From JACDAN01 sp963842235 (GTDB lineage Bacteria > Actinomycetota > Thermoleophilia > Gaiellales > Gaiellaceae), in the NCBI GenBank assembly GCA_963842235.1, contig CAWJFT010000003.1, positions 186,001-250,000 on the forward strand: DNA of 64,000 nucleotides, given 5' to 3'. The translations under genes were made by a program, and so were the position numbers. The stretch's first letter is position 1. Every line of letters begins with the position of its first letter. Under the pieces are notes generated by a model. That model was not told the origin of the DNA. It saw only the letters and a program-made list of their open reading frames with translations, and ran no database searches. This document shows, piece after piece, positions 52,958 through 61,119 of this stretch.

Positions 52958-53106
52958 CTGAATGACGCTTCGCCGTCGGGGTGCGATGGGCGGTGCGAGG
53001 CAAGGACGCAGCGTCTCGTCCGTATCCGATGGATACGGGCGAGACCGAGGACGCGGCCTCGCGCCGTCCAGCGCGGCCCGACGGCTCAAGGCTTCGTTCA
53101 GTTAGA
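52953..53106. repeat. Large imperfect inverted repeat, 154 bp, with perfect 10-bp ends
   Basis: Begins TCTAACTGAA and ends with its exact reverse complement TTCAGTTAGA; the middle is GTCTCGTCCGTATCC-GAT-GGATACGGGCGAGAC (one mismatch), and the intervening arms also match with small gaps (CCGTCGGG/CCCGACGG, GCGAGGC/GCCTCGC, GGACGC/GCGTCC). Folds into one ~75-bp hairpin. Occupies the whole gap between the convergent cupin-TPR and low-complexity genes and supplies the stop of the first. Confidence 0.8.
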
Positions 53107-53112
53107 GGCTCT

Positions 53113-53433
53113 TTAGTCGTCGTCCCCGCCGCCCCGGCCTCGGCCGCTCGAGTCGTCGCCTCCCCCGCCGCCGCGGCCGCGGTTGCGCCCATGGTCATCC
53201 CCGGTCTCCGTCGTCGTCCCGATGGTCGTCGTCGGCGCGGTGCTGGTAGTGGTCGTGGTCGTCCGACGGCGGCGGGCAGGTGCTGCCTGTGTCTGCGTCA
53301 CCGGGGCCAGGCTGTCGCCCGCTTGGATGCTCGAGACGGGCAGCGCCACGGTGTCGCGGGCAATCAGGTGCGCGGCGAAGCCAAGGCCGGTCGCGAAGAC
53401 GAGGCCGAGCAGGAGAACAGTCGCGAAGCGCAT
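53113..53433 (-). CDS. Secreted low-complexity protein (Thr tract, Gly/Arg/Asp tail), copy B
   Basis: 106 aa. Signal or anchor helix (FATVLLLGLVFATGLGFAAHLIA), ~25 ordinary residues, RRRRTTTTTT and Thr/Ser tract, then a Gly/Arg/Asp tail (GRNRGRGGGGGDDSSGRGRGGGDDD). Architecture and tail composition mirror the protein at 55992-56381 at the other end of this operon. Last gene after the histidine kinase, 9 nt downstream. May be a surface linker or metal-binding tail; function unknown. Confidence 0.7.
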   Translation of the reverse strand: MRFATVLLLGLVFATGLGFAAHLIARDTVALPVSSIQAGDSLAPVTQTQAAPARRRRTTTTTTSTAPTTTIGTTTETGDDHGRNRGRGGGGGDDSSGRGRGGGDDD

Positions 53434-53442
53434 GGATCCAGG

Positions 53443-54864
53443 CTAGACGCGGCCGGGTAAAGCCTCGTCCAAGTCCCTGTTCGGGGTTTGCAAAGGTGAC
53501 TCCGCGGCCGGCAATCGCACTTCGGCGCGCGCGCCGCCCTCGGGCCGGTTCGTGATCCGCGCAGTGCCTCCCCAGCGCCGCGCGAGCGTCGCGACGATCG
53601 CCAGCCCGAGACCCGTCCCCGGGGTACTGCTTCCGCTCCTCCCGCGGACGAACCGCTCGAAGACGTGCTCCTCCTCTCCTGGGCTCACGCCTGGACCCTC
53701 GTCCAACACGGCGATGTAGACGTCCGAGCCCACGCGGCCGCATTCCACGGTGACCGTTCCCGCGCCGGGCGAGTACTTGAGCGCGTTCTCGATCAGGTTG
53801 TCGAGAACGATGGCCAGGTCCTCTTCGGATGCCCGGGCGTACGCGTCGCCCCGGCAGTCGGCGACGAGCTCGTGATCGCTCTGCGCTGCGCGCTCGGCCC
53901 ACCGCTCTGCCGCGCGCTCGACGGAGTCCGGCAGCGAGACGGTGACACGCGCCGTCGGTCGATCCCCTTCGCGGGCGAGCATCAGCAGCGCGGAGAGCAG
54001 GCGGGCAAGACGCTCGACCTCCCGTTCGGCAGCTGCCAGCTCCCCCGCGAGCTCGGGGCCCGCCTTCAGGGACGCAGACTCAAGCCGAAGCCGGAGGCCG
54101 GTCACCGGCGTCCGGAGCTGATGCGAGGCGTTGGCGACGAACTGTCGCTGGGCCTCGAGCACCTGCCCGAGCCGATCGGTCATGTCGTTGAAGGCATGCG
54201 CGACCTCACGGTGCTCCGTCGAGCCCTCGGGCGTCGCGCGAGCTTCGAGATCGCCCGCCTCGACGCGTCGCGCGGCTTCCGCGAGCCGCTGGAGCGGGCG
54301 CGCGAGCGTTCCTGCGAGGAGCCAAGCGAAGCCGAGCCCGAGGCCGAGGGCCAGAAGTCCGATTCCGATGAGACCGAGAACGTCGCGACGGACGCGTCGG
54401 TCGATCGCGTCCACGCTCTGCGTCACCCGCACGGCGCCGACGCGCCGGTCGCCCTGGACGATCGGAACCGCCGTGTAGAGGAGCGACTCGCCCAGGGTCT
54501 CGCTGAACCGCCGGCCTTGCGCGATCCGCCCGCGGACGAGCGCCGTCTGGATCTCAGGTCGGTTGCGATACGAGCCCGTGGTGAGCCCGGCCGAGTCGGC
54601 GAGCAGGCGTCCGGCCGAGTCCACGACGATGACGCGACCCCCGAGCTGGCGGCCGGCGTCCTTGGCGATGCGACTCAGCGCGGCCCGGTCGTCCCGTTCG
54701 CCTGCCGCGCTGGCTGCGACGAGCTGCGCCTCCGCCGCAGCCTGAGCCTTGACCTCGGCGTCCACCCGCCGCGAGACATTGAGGATAAGCGGCACCTCCA
54801 GTGCCACGATCACGAGGATGAGGACATAGGCGAAGGCGGCGAGGAGCCTGGTCCGGAGGGACAC
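53443..54864 (-). CDS. Sensor histidine kinase
   Basis: 473 aa. TM helix ~8-28, extracytoplasmic sensor ~30-160 (no family recognised), TM ~163-185, HAMP (RPLQRLAEAARRVEAGDLEAR), then HisKA with the phosphorylated His in NASHQLRTP and the HATPase: N-box NLIENALKYS, G1 DEGPGV, F ERFVRG, G2 GTGLGLAI. Partner of the response regulator encoded 3 nt upstream. Transmembrane, autophosphorylates in response to an external signal. Confidence 0.94.
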   Translation of the reverse strand: MSLRTRLLAAFAYVLILVIVALEVPLILNVSRRVDAEVKAQAAAEAQLVAASAAGERDDRAALSRIAKDAGRQLGGRVIVVDSAGRLLADSAGLTTGSYRNRPEIQTALVRGRIAQGRRFSETLGESLLYTAVPIVQGDRRVGAVRVTQSVDAIDRRVRRDVLGLIGIGLLALGLGLGFAWLLAGTLARPLQRLAEAARRVEAGDLEARATPEGSTEHREVAHAFNDMTDRLGQVLEAQRQFVANASHQLRTPVTGLRLRLESASLKAGPELAGELAAAEREVERLARLLSALLMLAREGDRPTARVTVSLPDSVERAAERWAERAAQSDHELVADCRGDAYARASEEDLAIVLDNLIENALKYSPGAGTVTVECGRVGSDVYIAVLDEGPGVSPGEEEHVFERFVRGRSGSSTPGTGLGLAIVATLARRWGGTARITNRPEGGARAEVRLPAAESPLQTPNRDLDEALPGRV

Positions 54865-54867
54865 GGC

Positions 54868-55575
54868 TCAGACCTCTTCGGCCGCAGAGAACCGGAAGCC
54901 GACGCCGCGCACGGTGTGGATGTAGCGCGGCGACCCGGGATCGTCGTCCAGCTTCTTCCGCAGGCCGCTGACGTGGACGTCGAGGGTCTTCGTCGAGCCG
55001 AACCAGTTCGTATCCCAGACCTCGTCGATCAGCCGCTCCCGGGTGACGACGGAGCCGGCGTTCTCGATCAGGAGGCGCAGCAGGTCGAACTCCTTGCGAC
55101 TGAGCTCTAGCTCGTCGCCCCGGAACGAGACGCTCCGGCGCCCGGGATCGATTCGGACGTCGCCGATCTCCTTCGCGCCCTCGGACCTGCGCTCCCCAGC
55201 CTCGGCCGCGCGGCGCAGGACCGCGCGCACCCGCGCAACCAGCTCGCGCGCGCTGAAGGGCTTGACAACGTAATCGTCGGCGCCGAGCTCGAGCCCGGCG
55301 ACGCGATCGGACTCCTCGCCCCGGGCGGTCAGCATGATGATCGGAATGCGGGAACGCGCTCGCAGCTCGCGGCACACCTCGAAGCCGGAGCCGTCCGGAA
55401 GCATCACGTCGAGGAGCACGAGGTCGGGCTTCACGCGCTCGGCGAGCGCCAGCGACTCGCCGGCGGTCGCGGACACCTCCGTGTCGAAGCCCTCGCGACG
55501 GAGGGCTTCGACGAGCGGGGTGGTGATGGATTCCTCGTCCTCGACGAGAAGGATGGTGCGTCTTCCGAGCTGCAT
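54868..55575 (-). CDS. OmpR/PhoB-family response regulator
   Basis: 235 aa. Receiver domain: acidic pair in LLVEDEES, phosphoacceptor Asp in VLLDVMLPDGSG (about residue 56), Thr/Ser in IMLTARG, Lys in VVKPFSA. Winged-helix effector from about 135 (LELSRKEFDLLRLLIENAG...VDVHVSGLRKKLDDDP, ending GVGFRF). Regulates its own operon or neighbours; sites unknown. A possible stem-loop is just upstream (55576-55607). Confidence 0.96.
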   Translation of the reverse strand: MQLGRRTILLVEDEESITTPLVEALRREGFDTEVSATAGESLALAERVKPDLVLLDVMLPDGSGFEVCRELRARSRIPIIMLTARGEESDRVAGLELGADDYVVKPFSARELVARVRAVLRRAAEAGERRSEGAKEIGDVRIDPGRRSVSFRGDELELSRKEFDLLRLLIENAGSVVTRERLIDEVWDTNWFGSTKTLDVHVSGLRKKLDDDPGSPRYIHTVRGVGFRFSAAEEV

Positions 55576-55607
55576 TTTCCGAGGGTTCTACCCAAACTCC
55601 CCGGAAA
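55576..55607. other. Weak stem-loop upstream of the response regulator
   Basis: TTTCCGAGGG and CCCCGGAAA pair over about 9 bp with one bulge across a 13-nt loop. Lies between the cupredoxin and response-regulator genes; could be a terminator-attenuator or a regulator-binding site. Confidence 0.3.
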
Positions 55608-55614
55608 GCGGCGT

Positions 55615-55971
55615 CTACCGGGCCCGGAAGCTTCCGCGCATGCCTTCCTGCGCGTGGTCGCTGACTCCGCACCAGTACGAGTAGCGGACGCCCTTCTTCA
55701 GCTTCACCGTGATCGTGGCGGAGCTGCCGACGCCCAGCACGCGGGTCTTCCAGCTCCTGCCGCCGCCGCGGACGTGGAAGTCGTGGCCCTCGTCGCCGTT
55801 GTTCCGGACGACGAACTTCACCGTTCCGCCCTTCGGCCGCGCCGAGAGGGTGATCCGGCCGTCGACCTCGCTCACCCGGACCGTCTGGCCCGCGGTCGAG
55901 CCGAGCGTGGGGATCACGAGGGCCGTGGCGGCCACGAGCGTGCCGAACAGGATTGCCAGCGTCTTTCGCAT
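55615..55971 (-). CDS. Secreted cupredoxin-like copper protein
   Basis: 118 aa. Signal peptide MRKTLAILFGTLVAATALVIPTLGS. Mature domain has His in GHDFHV and the C-terminal WCGVSDHAQEGM, where Cys, His and Met form a type 1 copper site as in plastocyanin/azurin. An electron carrier or copper-binding protein outside the membrane. Upstream AAGGAG. Located in the same transcription unit as the two-component system, which suggests a role in copper or redox sensing (inference). Confidence 0.85.
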   Translation of the reverse strand: MRKTLAILFGTLVAATALVIPTLGSTAGQTVRVSEVDGRITLSARPKGGTVKFVVRNNGDEGHDFHVRGGGRSWKTRVLGVGSSATITVKLKKGVRYSYWCGVSDHAQEGMRGSFRAR

Positions 55972-55991
55972 GGTTCGTTCTCCTTGTCTCT

Positions 55992-56381
55992 TTAGTCGTC
56001 GTCCGAGCCGCGGTTCGGACCGGAGCGGTCTTCGTGACCGTGGTCGTCGTTCTCACCGCGGTCGTCGCCGCCGCGGCCACGGTTCGATCCGGCGCGGTTG
56101 TCGTCGTCGTCCGTGCGGTCCTCTTGCTCACCCGTCTGCGCGCCGGTGCAGCGTGGGTCGTTTGCGTGCTCGGCCTCGTCACACGGGCCGCTCACGTCTT
56201 CGGCCGGCGCGACAGGCGCCGTGGTAGTCGTCGTCGTGTCGTCGTTTGTGGTCGTCCCGACCGTCGTCGTCGCGGTCGTGACGGCGTCGGTCGGCGACGA
56301 ATCCGTCAGCGCATTGCCTGCGAGCGCGCCGCCTGCGGCCAGCAGGACGAAGGCCGCGAGTCCGATTACGAGCTTGTTCAT
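55992..56381 (-). CDS. Secreted low-complexity protein (Thr tract, Gly/Arg/Asp tail), copy A
   Basis: 129 aa from ATG 56381, chosen over the in-frame GTG at 56399 because AAAGGAGG sits 5 nt upstream. Signal peptide (KLVIGLAAFVLLAAGGALAG), Thr-rich tract (TTTVGTTTNDDTTTTTT), one Cys pair (GPCDEAEHANDPRCTG), then a tail rich in D/R/G/N/H (NRGRGGDDRGENDDHGHEDRS...GSDDD). Same layout as the 106-aa protein at the other end of this operon. First gene of the unit. Confidence 0.75.
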   Translation of the reverse strand: MNKLVIGLAAFVLLAAGGALAGNALTDSSPTDAVTTATTTVGTTTNDDTTTTTTAPVAPAEDVSGPCDEAEHANDPRCTGAQTGEQEDRTDDDDNRAGSNRGRGGDDRGENDDHGHEDRSGPNRGSDDD

Positions 56382-56456
56382 GAGTCCTCCTTTGGTCACC
56401 GGCCCAGACTGGCTGACGCATGCCCAAGCGCGGGCTACCGGGGAGGAAAACCTTGG

Positions 56457-57206
56457 TTAAGCCTTGGTATCGCCGTCGCCCGGGAGCCGAATTCCGGCCG
56501 CGACGCGCCTCAGAGCGGGCACCGGGTCGGCCTCGGGCCGAGCGACGAGGAGCACGGCCCCGTGGGCCTCTCCCGCCAGCGCGTCCACGAGCAGCTGCAG
56601 GCCGAGAGCAAGCGCGAAAGCCTTGTGCGCCTGGTCGCCGCCGAACGGGACGAGCTCCTCCTCCGACGCGATCCCGGCGATGACGTCGCCGTAGGTGACC
56701 CGGCCCATCGAGACGTCGGCGACGACCGGACGGCCGTCAGAGCTCGGAACCGCGATCGAGAGCGGGTTGGTGCCGGCGAGCGGCGGGCCGCCCTCCGGGT
56801 GTCCGAGTCGCGCCGGCGAGGTGGCGGTCAGAACAGCGACGAGCCCGGCGTCGGCGAGCTTCCGCGTCCAGTGGCCGAGCATGCCGGTCGGAAAGCAGTT
56901 GGACGCGACGACTACGCGGGCATGCTCGGGCGGGGCGGCGATCTGGGCCTCGCAGATCTCCGCGAGCGCGAGGTATCCCAGCGCTCCACCCCCGTCCCAG
57001 CGCTCGAACCCCTCCTCGGAGATGAGGCGCTCGGGGCGGGCGTCGACGTCGAGCTCACGCGTGGCCAGCCACTCGATCCGGGCAAGACCATGACCTCGCT
57101 TCCCGCGGCGCTCGGCGTCGACGAAGTGCTCGGCGAGCACACGGGCGTCTCGCTCGGCGAAGCCGAGCTCCCTCAGCGCCGGCAGCGCGTCTTCAGGTTC
57201 TCGCAC
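56457..57206 (-). CDS. Ldh2/malate-lactate dehydrogenase family oxidoreductase
   Basis: 249 aa from GTG 57206, overlapping the mrp end by 14 nt. Contains the family (PF02615) blocks VLAEHFVDAERRGKRGHGLARIEWL, TSPARLGHPEGGPPLAGTNPLSIAVPSSDG, MGRVTYGDV. Such enzymes reduce 2-oxoacids with NAD(P)H (e.g. sulfolactate, ureidoglycolate, delta-piperideine-2-carboxylate) and are not true malate dehydrogenases. Shorter than the usual 330-350 aa; substrate not readable. Confidence 0.85.
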   Translation of the reverse strand: MREPEDALPALRELGFAERDARVLAEHFVDAERRGKRGHGLARIEWLATRELDVDARPERLISEEGFERWDGGGALGYLALAEICEAQIAAPPEHARVVVASNCFPTGMLGHWTRKLADAGLVAVLTATSPARLGHPEGGPPLAGTNPLSIAVPSSDGRPVVADVSMGRVTYGDVIAGIASEEELVPFGGDQAHKAFALALGLQLLVDALAGEAHGAVLLVARPEADPVPALRRVAAGIRLPGDGDTKA

Positions 57207-58293
57207 CCGCGAGGGGAAGGGGCCGGAAGCCACCCTCCTCCCGGCGCGTCTCGGCAATCGCCTCCGCGAGCCGCACGATCGCGCGCGAGCATTCTGCGTC
57301 GGGCTGCTCCCACACGAGCGGCTCGCCGCGGTCGGCGGCCTCGCGCAGAGCGGGGTCGAGCGGGATCTTCCCGAGCAGCGGCACTCCGATCTCCCCCGCA
57401 AGAGCCTCCCCGCCGCCGGCCCCGAAGAGCTCGTCGCCGGTTCCCACTAGGTAAGACATGTTCTCGACGGCCCCGATCAAGCGCATGTCGGTCTTCTCCG
57501 CCATCTGCGCGGCACGCACGGCAACCTGCTGGGCGGCGGGCTGCGGCGTCGTGACGACGACGGCTTCGGCGCGAGGGAGCAGCTGTCCGAGCGAGATCGA
57601 GACGTCTCCGGTTCCCGGAGGCATGTCGACGAGAAGCGTGTCCAGCTCGCCCCAGTGCACGTCGGAGAGGAACTGCTCGAGCGCCTTGTGCAGCATCGGC
57701 CCGCGCCACATGACCGGAGCGTTGTCCTCGAGGAAGAAGCCGATCGACATCAGCTTCAGCTCGTCCCGCACCGGCGGGACGATCATGCGGTCGACGACGA
57801 CGGGCCGCTGGTGGACGCCGAGCATGTGCGGAATCGAGTGGCCGTAGACGTCGGCGTCGAGGACGCCGGTCCGGTGGCCGAGCCGCACGAATGCCGCGGC
57901 GAGGTTCGCCGTCAGCGTCGACTTGCCCACGCCGCCCTTCCCGCTCGCCACGGCGACGACGCGGGTGGAGCGATCGACCGAGATCCCCTTGCTCCGCTGC
58001 GAAACGCCGCCGCGCAGCCGAGTCGTTAGTGCCGCCTTCTCCTCGGGGCTCATAACGTCGAAGTCGAGCGAGACCGACTCGACGCCGGGCAGCGGCAGAA
58101 GCTCCCGCTGGGCCTGCTCCTCGAAGCTCGACCGGAGCGGGCAGCCGGGAACGGTGAGGGCAATCGTGAGCGCGACATGGGCGTCGCGGACGTCGACGCC
58201 GCGCACCATGCCGAGCTCGGTGACGGGCCGCTTCAGCTCGGGATCGATGATCCGTCCAAGCGCCTCAGTGATCTGCTCTCGCGAAGGCTGCAT
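57193..58293 (-). CDS. Mrp/ApbC-type P-loop ATPase, Fe-S carrier
   Basis: 366 aa from ATG 58293. N-terminal DUF59/MIP18 domain (EALGRIIDPELKRPVTELGMV), then the P-loop: deviant Walker A SGKGGVGKST, DADVYGHSIPHML, and DMPPGTGDVSISLGQLLP; a CxxC is not present, as in several Mrp-type homologues. Carries or delivers Fe-S clusters. The open frame continues upstream through the DUF72 frame only because that gene is frameshifted. Confidence 0.93.
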   Translation of the reverse strand: MQPSREQITEALGRIIDPELKRPVTELGMVRGVDVRDAHVALTIALTVPGCPLRSSFEEQAQRELLPLPGVESVSLDFDVMSPEEKAALTTRLRGGVSQRSKGISVDRSTRVVAVASGKGGVGKSTLTANLAAAFVRLGHRTGVLDADVYGHSIPHMLGVHQRPVVVDRMIVPPVRDELKLMSIGFFLEDNAPVMWRGPMLHKALEQFLSDVHWGELDTLLVDMPPGTGDVSISLGQLLPRAEAVVVTTPQPAAQQVAVRAAQMAEKTDMRLIGAVENMSYLVGTGDELFGAGGGEALAGEIGVPLLGKIPLDPALREAADRGEPLVWEQPDAECSRAIVRLAEAIAETRREEGGFRPLPLAGART

Positions 58294-58315
58294 CTTTGGA
58301 CCGTAGCAGCGACAT

Positions 58316-58472
58316 CGCGGGGGAACCCCTGGTTCCCCCACGGACCCCCTCCTTTCATGCGCGGGCGCCGCTTCCGCCGTGGCCGGAGCCGCCTTTTCGC
58401 TCGTTGGTTCTTGCGTTCCGTGGGTTTGTGAGCCTCCCGCGCGGCAAAGCCGCGCTCCGGCGGCGGATCGCT
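58316..58472. repeat. Dispersed structured repeat, copy 2
   Basis: GGGGGAACC-CCT-GGTTCCCCC (58319-58339), then a CCCCCTCCTT block, then GTGAGCCTCCCGC, and the hairpin GCGCGGC-AAA-GCCGCGC (58439-58455) followed by TCCGGCGGCGGATC. Compared with 2325-2477 (opposite strand) the blocks are in the same order at similar spacing, and the small hairpin has compensatory changes (GCGGGGC/GCCCCGC there). Fills the gap between the DUF72 stop and the mrp start. Confidence 0.75.
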
Positions 58473-58487
58473 CGCACCGAGTTGCCC

Positions 58488-59217
58488 TCAGAGACCGAGC
58501 AGCTCTTTCAGCTTCAGGCCGTTCTTGACCGCGAAGCCCTCCCAATCGTTGTTGAAGTACGCGTAGACGTCGACACCCAGCATCACGCCAGCCAGCGATG
58601 CGCTCCGCCCACTCCGCAATCTCGGCGTCCGAGTAGTTACCGCGCCGGCCGCGGCTCCCGTGATGGAAGCGGACGAAGGTCCAGTCGGCCGTCAGCTCCA
58701 GGGAGCGGAACGGGTACTTCGGGCTGTCGGGGATCACCAGAGCCGCGCCGTGGTCCCGGAGGAGCGCGTAGACCTCCTCTACGTACCAGCTCGGCTCGCG
58801 GAACTCGAAGCAGTGGCGCCCGTCCGGAAGCGCGGCGAGTGCCGAGGCGAGCCGCTCGTCATTCCGCTTGAACGTCGGAGGGAGCTGCCAGAGCACCGGG
58901 CCGAGCTTCGACGACCGCTGGAGCGGCTCGATGCGCTCGTAGAAGCGCCGGATCCCGCCTTCGAGATCCGCCAGCCGCCTGATGTGAGTCAGATAGCGAC
59001 TCGCCTTGACCGCGAACAGGAAGTCCGGCGGCGTTTCCGAGACCCACCCCTCGACCGCCGAGACCTCGGGCAGCCGGTAGAAGGTTGTGTTCACCTCGAC
59101 GGTGTCGAAGAGCGCCGCGTAGTAGGCGAGCCAGCGCTTCTGCGGGAGCCCCTTCGGGTAGACACGCTCGCGCCAGTGGCCGTAGTTCCAGCCCGAGCAC
59201 CCGACGCGGATCTTCAT
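58488..59217 (-). pseudogene. DUF72 protein (YecE-like), frameshifted near the C-terminus
   Basis: IRVGCSGWNYGHWRERVYP at the start and EVNTTFYRLP are typical of DUF72. The frame is lost after WRDAG: deleting one C from CCC at 58576-58578 restores the standard ending (VDVYAYFNNDWEGFAVKN...LLGL, then TGA at 58488-58490), about 242 aa. The start ATG overlaps the IMPase stop by one base. Homopolymer indel, either error or recent lesion. Confidence 0.85.
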
Positions 59218-60023
59218 CACCTCATCAGGATCTCCGCAAGCCGGTCTTGTAACTCCTTCGTCGGGGCAGCGACGACGACCGAAAGCGGCGCCGTGCCGAG
59301 CGGGGCGTCATCCCAGGAGCTCCCGTCGGCGAAGCCCACCCCCAAGCCGCACTCCCGCACGACGAGCTGCGCGGCGGCGACATCCACGGCCCGCGCCGCG
59401 CGGAGGGAGCAGGCGGCGTCCATACGGCCGGCGGCGAACTGGCAGAGCGAGAGTGCGAGCGAGCCCGTGATCCGGAACCGCAGCGCGTACTCCGCGAGCG
59501 CAACCGCCTTCTCGGCCACCGTCTTCGACAGCGTGCCCTCGAGCGCCAGGATCTCGATCCGGTCCTTGGGCCGTACGTCGCCCAGCGACCGGCCGTCGAG
59601 CTGTGCGCCCTCGCCGCGCGTCGCCGTCCACTCCTCACCGGAACCGAAGTCATAGAGGTAGCCGAAGACGATGTCCCCGAAGGTCGGGCCCTCGGCGACG
59701 GCGATGGAGAGGCAGAAGTGCCGCAGGCCGCGCTTGGCGTTCACCGAGCCGTCGATGGGGTCGACCACGACCCTGGTCTCCGAAACGCCGAACGCCCGCT
59801 CGCCGAGCTCCTCCGAGATCAGCGTGAACTCGTGGCCTGCGCGGTGGAGCTCCTCGAGACGCGTGACGACGACGCCCTCAGCGGCAGCGTCGATCGCGGT
59901 CGTGTCGTCGCCCCCGACGCCGGCGGCGAGCACCGGCTCCCGCTCCGCACGGGTCGGAAGCTCGACGAGCTGCTCACGGACGTCGGCCGCAGCCGCCCGG
60001 CAGACCTCGAGCCAGGGCTTCAC
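59217..60023 (-). CDS. Inositol monophosphatase/FBPase-like phosphatase
   Basis: 268 aa. Mg2+ motifs: ISEELGE (about residue 70), VDPIDGSVNAKRG (about 88-98) in place of DPIDGT, and the C-terminal RAVDVAAAQLVVREC...DG region. IMPase superfamily phosphatase acting on small sugar or inositol phosphates; archaeal-type dual FBPase/IMPase is possible. TGATG overlap downstream with DUF72; ATGA overlap upstream with DUF1015. Confidence 0.9.
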   Translation of the reverse strand: MKPWLEVCRAAAADVREQLVELPTRAEREPVLAAGVGGDDTTAIDAAAEGVVVTRLEELHRAGHEFTLISEELGERAFGVSETRVVVDPIDGSVNAKRGLRHFCLSIAVAEGPTFGDIVFGYLYDFGSGEEWTATRGEGAQLDGRSLGDVRPKDRIEILALEGTLSKTVAEKAVALAEYALRFRITGSLALSLCQFAAGRMDAACSLRAARAVDVAAAQLVVRECGLGVGFADGSSWDDAPLGTAPLSVVVAAPTKELQDRLAEILMR

Positions 60024-61075
60024 TCTTCGGAATGAAAGAGCAGGCCGGAGAGCAACTTGGGATAGAAGTAGGTCGTCTTCTGCGGAAGCGTCTCGCCGGC
60101 CTGGGCGAAGCGGAAGACGTCTTCGATCCTCGTCGGGCGGACGATGAACGCGCCGGCGGCGCGACCGCTATCCACCGCTGCGACGGCCTCGTCCACGGAG
60201 GGCGTGTAGGTCACCCCATGCGGCTGCAGGGACTCGACGAGCTGGACGTCCAGCTCTCCCGGCCGGCCGTGCACCAGCGCAACGCCGCCTTCGCGCCGGT
60301 AGACGACCGTCGCGGCCCGGTCGGCCGGTTCTGCTTCCAGACCGGCGAGCGCCCTCCGGAGATCCTGCTCTGTCGCCGGCGGCCCGTTCACCTGTTCCGC
60401 GACACGGTGTGTCGGGAAGATCATCAGCCCGGGATCGTCGGTGGCGACGAGCACGACGGGGATCTGCCGCGCGCCGAAGGCGAGCGCGGTCTCGTAGCGG
60501 TGATGGCCGTCTGCGATCAGCAGCTGCTTGACGGCGAACGCCTCCGCGATCCTGTCGGGCGGCAGGCGCCAGAGCCGGGCTCCGTCGGTCTCGACCTCGG
60601 GCGTGCCCGTCGGCTGCTCGAACGGCGGCTCGCCCTCGTACAGCAGGAAGATCGGCTCGAAATGGACGTGCGTCGCGCGCAGGAGCCGCAGCCGGTCCTC
60701 CTTCGGCCCTGCGTGGGTGCGCTCGTGGGGCAGCACGACGCGGTTCTCATACGGCTCGGGGCGCAGCGACGCGACGAGGCCGCGGCGCGTTCGGGCGACC
60801 CCGTCCGGGCCGACGTACTCCTGCTCGAGCGCCCAGAACGACGGCTCGGGCTCGCGGACGAGCGCGCCGTCCGAGAGCCACTCGCCCCACAGGCGAGCGG
60901 CATCGTCGACGTCGTCCGGGAGCGTCAGGTGCACAACGTTGAGGGGACTTCGCGCCATCAGCTCCTCCCGCTCGACGGCGTCGATGACGTCGTAGGGCGG
61001 CGCGACGAGCGTTTCCAGCGGGCCGGCGACGGCCTCGTCGTAGCGAACGGCGCGGAACGGCTTGACGACGGCCAT
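60020..61075 (-). CDS. DUF1015 protein
   Basis: 351 aa from ATG 61075. Family landmarks are LVAPPYDVID near the N-terminus, NVVHLTLP, LPHERTHAGPKEDRLRLL, and LLIADGHHRYETALAF. Conserved bacterial-archaeal protein of debated role; a ParB/kinase-like fold has been proposed for relatives. The upstream part of the open frame (to 61201) is the shadow of the HD-OB gene. Co-transcribed with IMPase by overlap. Confidence 0.88.
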   Translation of the reverse strand: MAVVKPFRAVRYDEAVAGPLETLVAPPYDVIDAVEREELMARSPLNVVHLTLPDDVDDAARLWGEWLSDGALVREPEPSFWALEQEYVGPDGVARTRRGLVASLRPEPYENRVVLPHERTHAGPKEDRLRLLRATHVHFEPIFLLYEGEPPFEQPTGTPEVETDGARLWRLPPDRIAEAFAVKQLLIADGHHRYETALAFGARQIPVVLVATDDPGLMIFPTHRVAEQVNGPPATEQDLRRALAGLEAEPADRAATVVYRREGGVALVHGRPGELDVQLVESLQPHGVTYTPSVDEAVAAVDSGRAAGAFIVRPTRIEDVFRFAQAGETLPQKTTYFYPKLLSGLLFHSEE

Positions 61076-61119
61076 CTCGGCTCGGACGTTACATCCTCCA
61101 CCGAGCCTAGACTCGGGCC

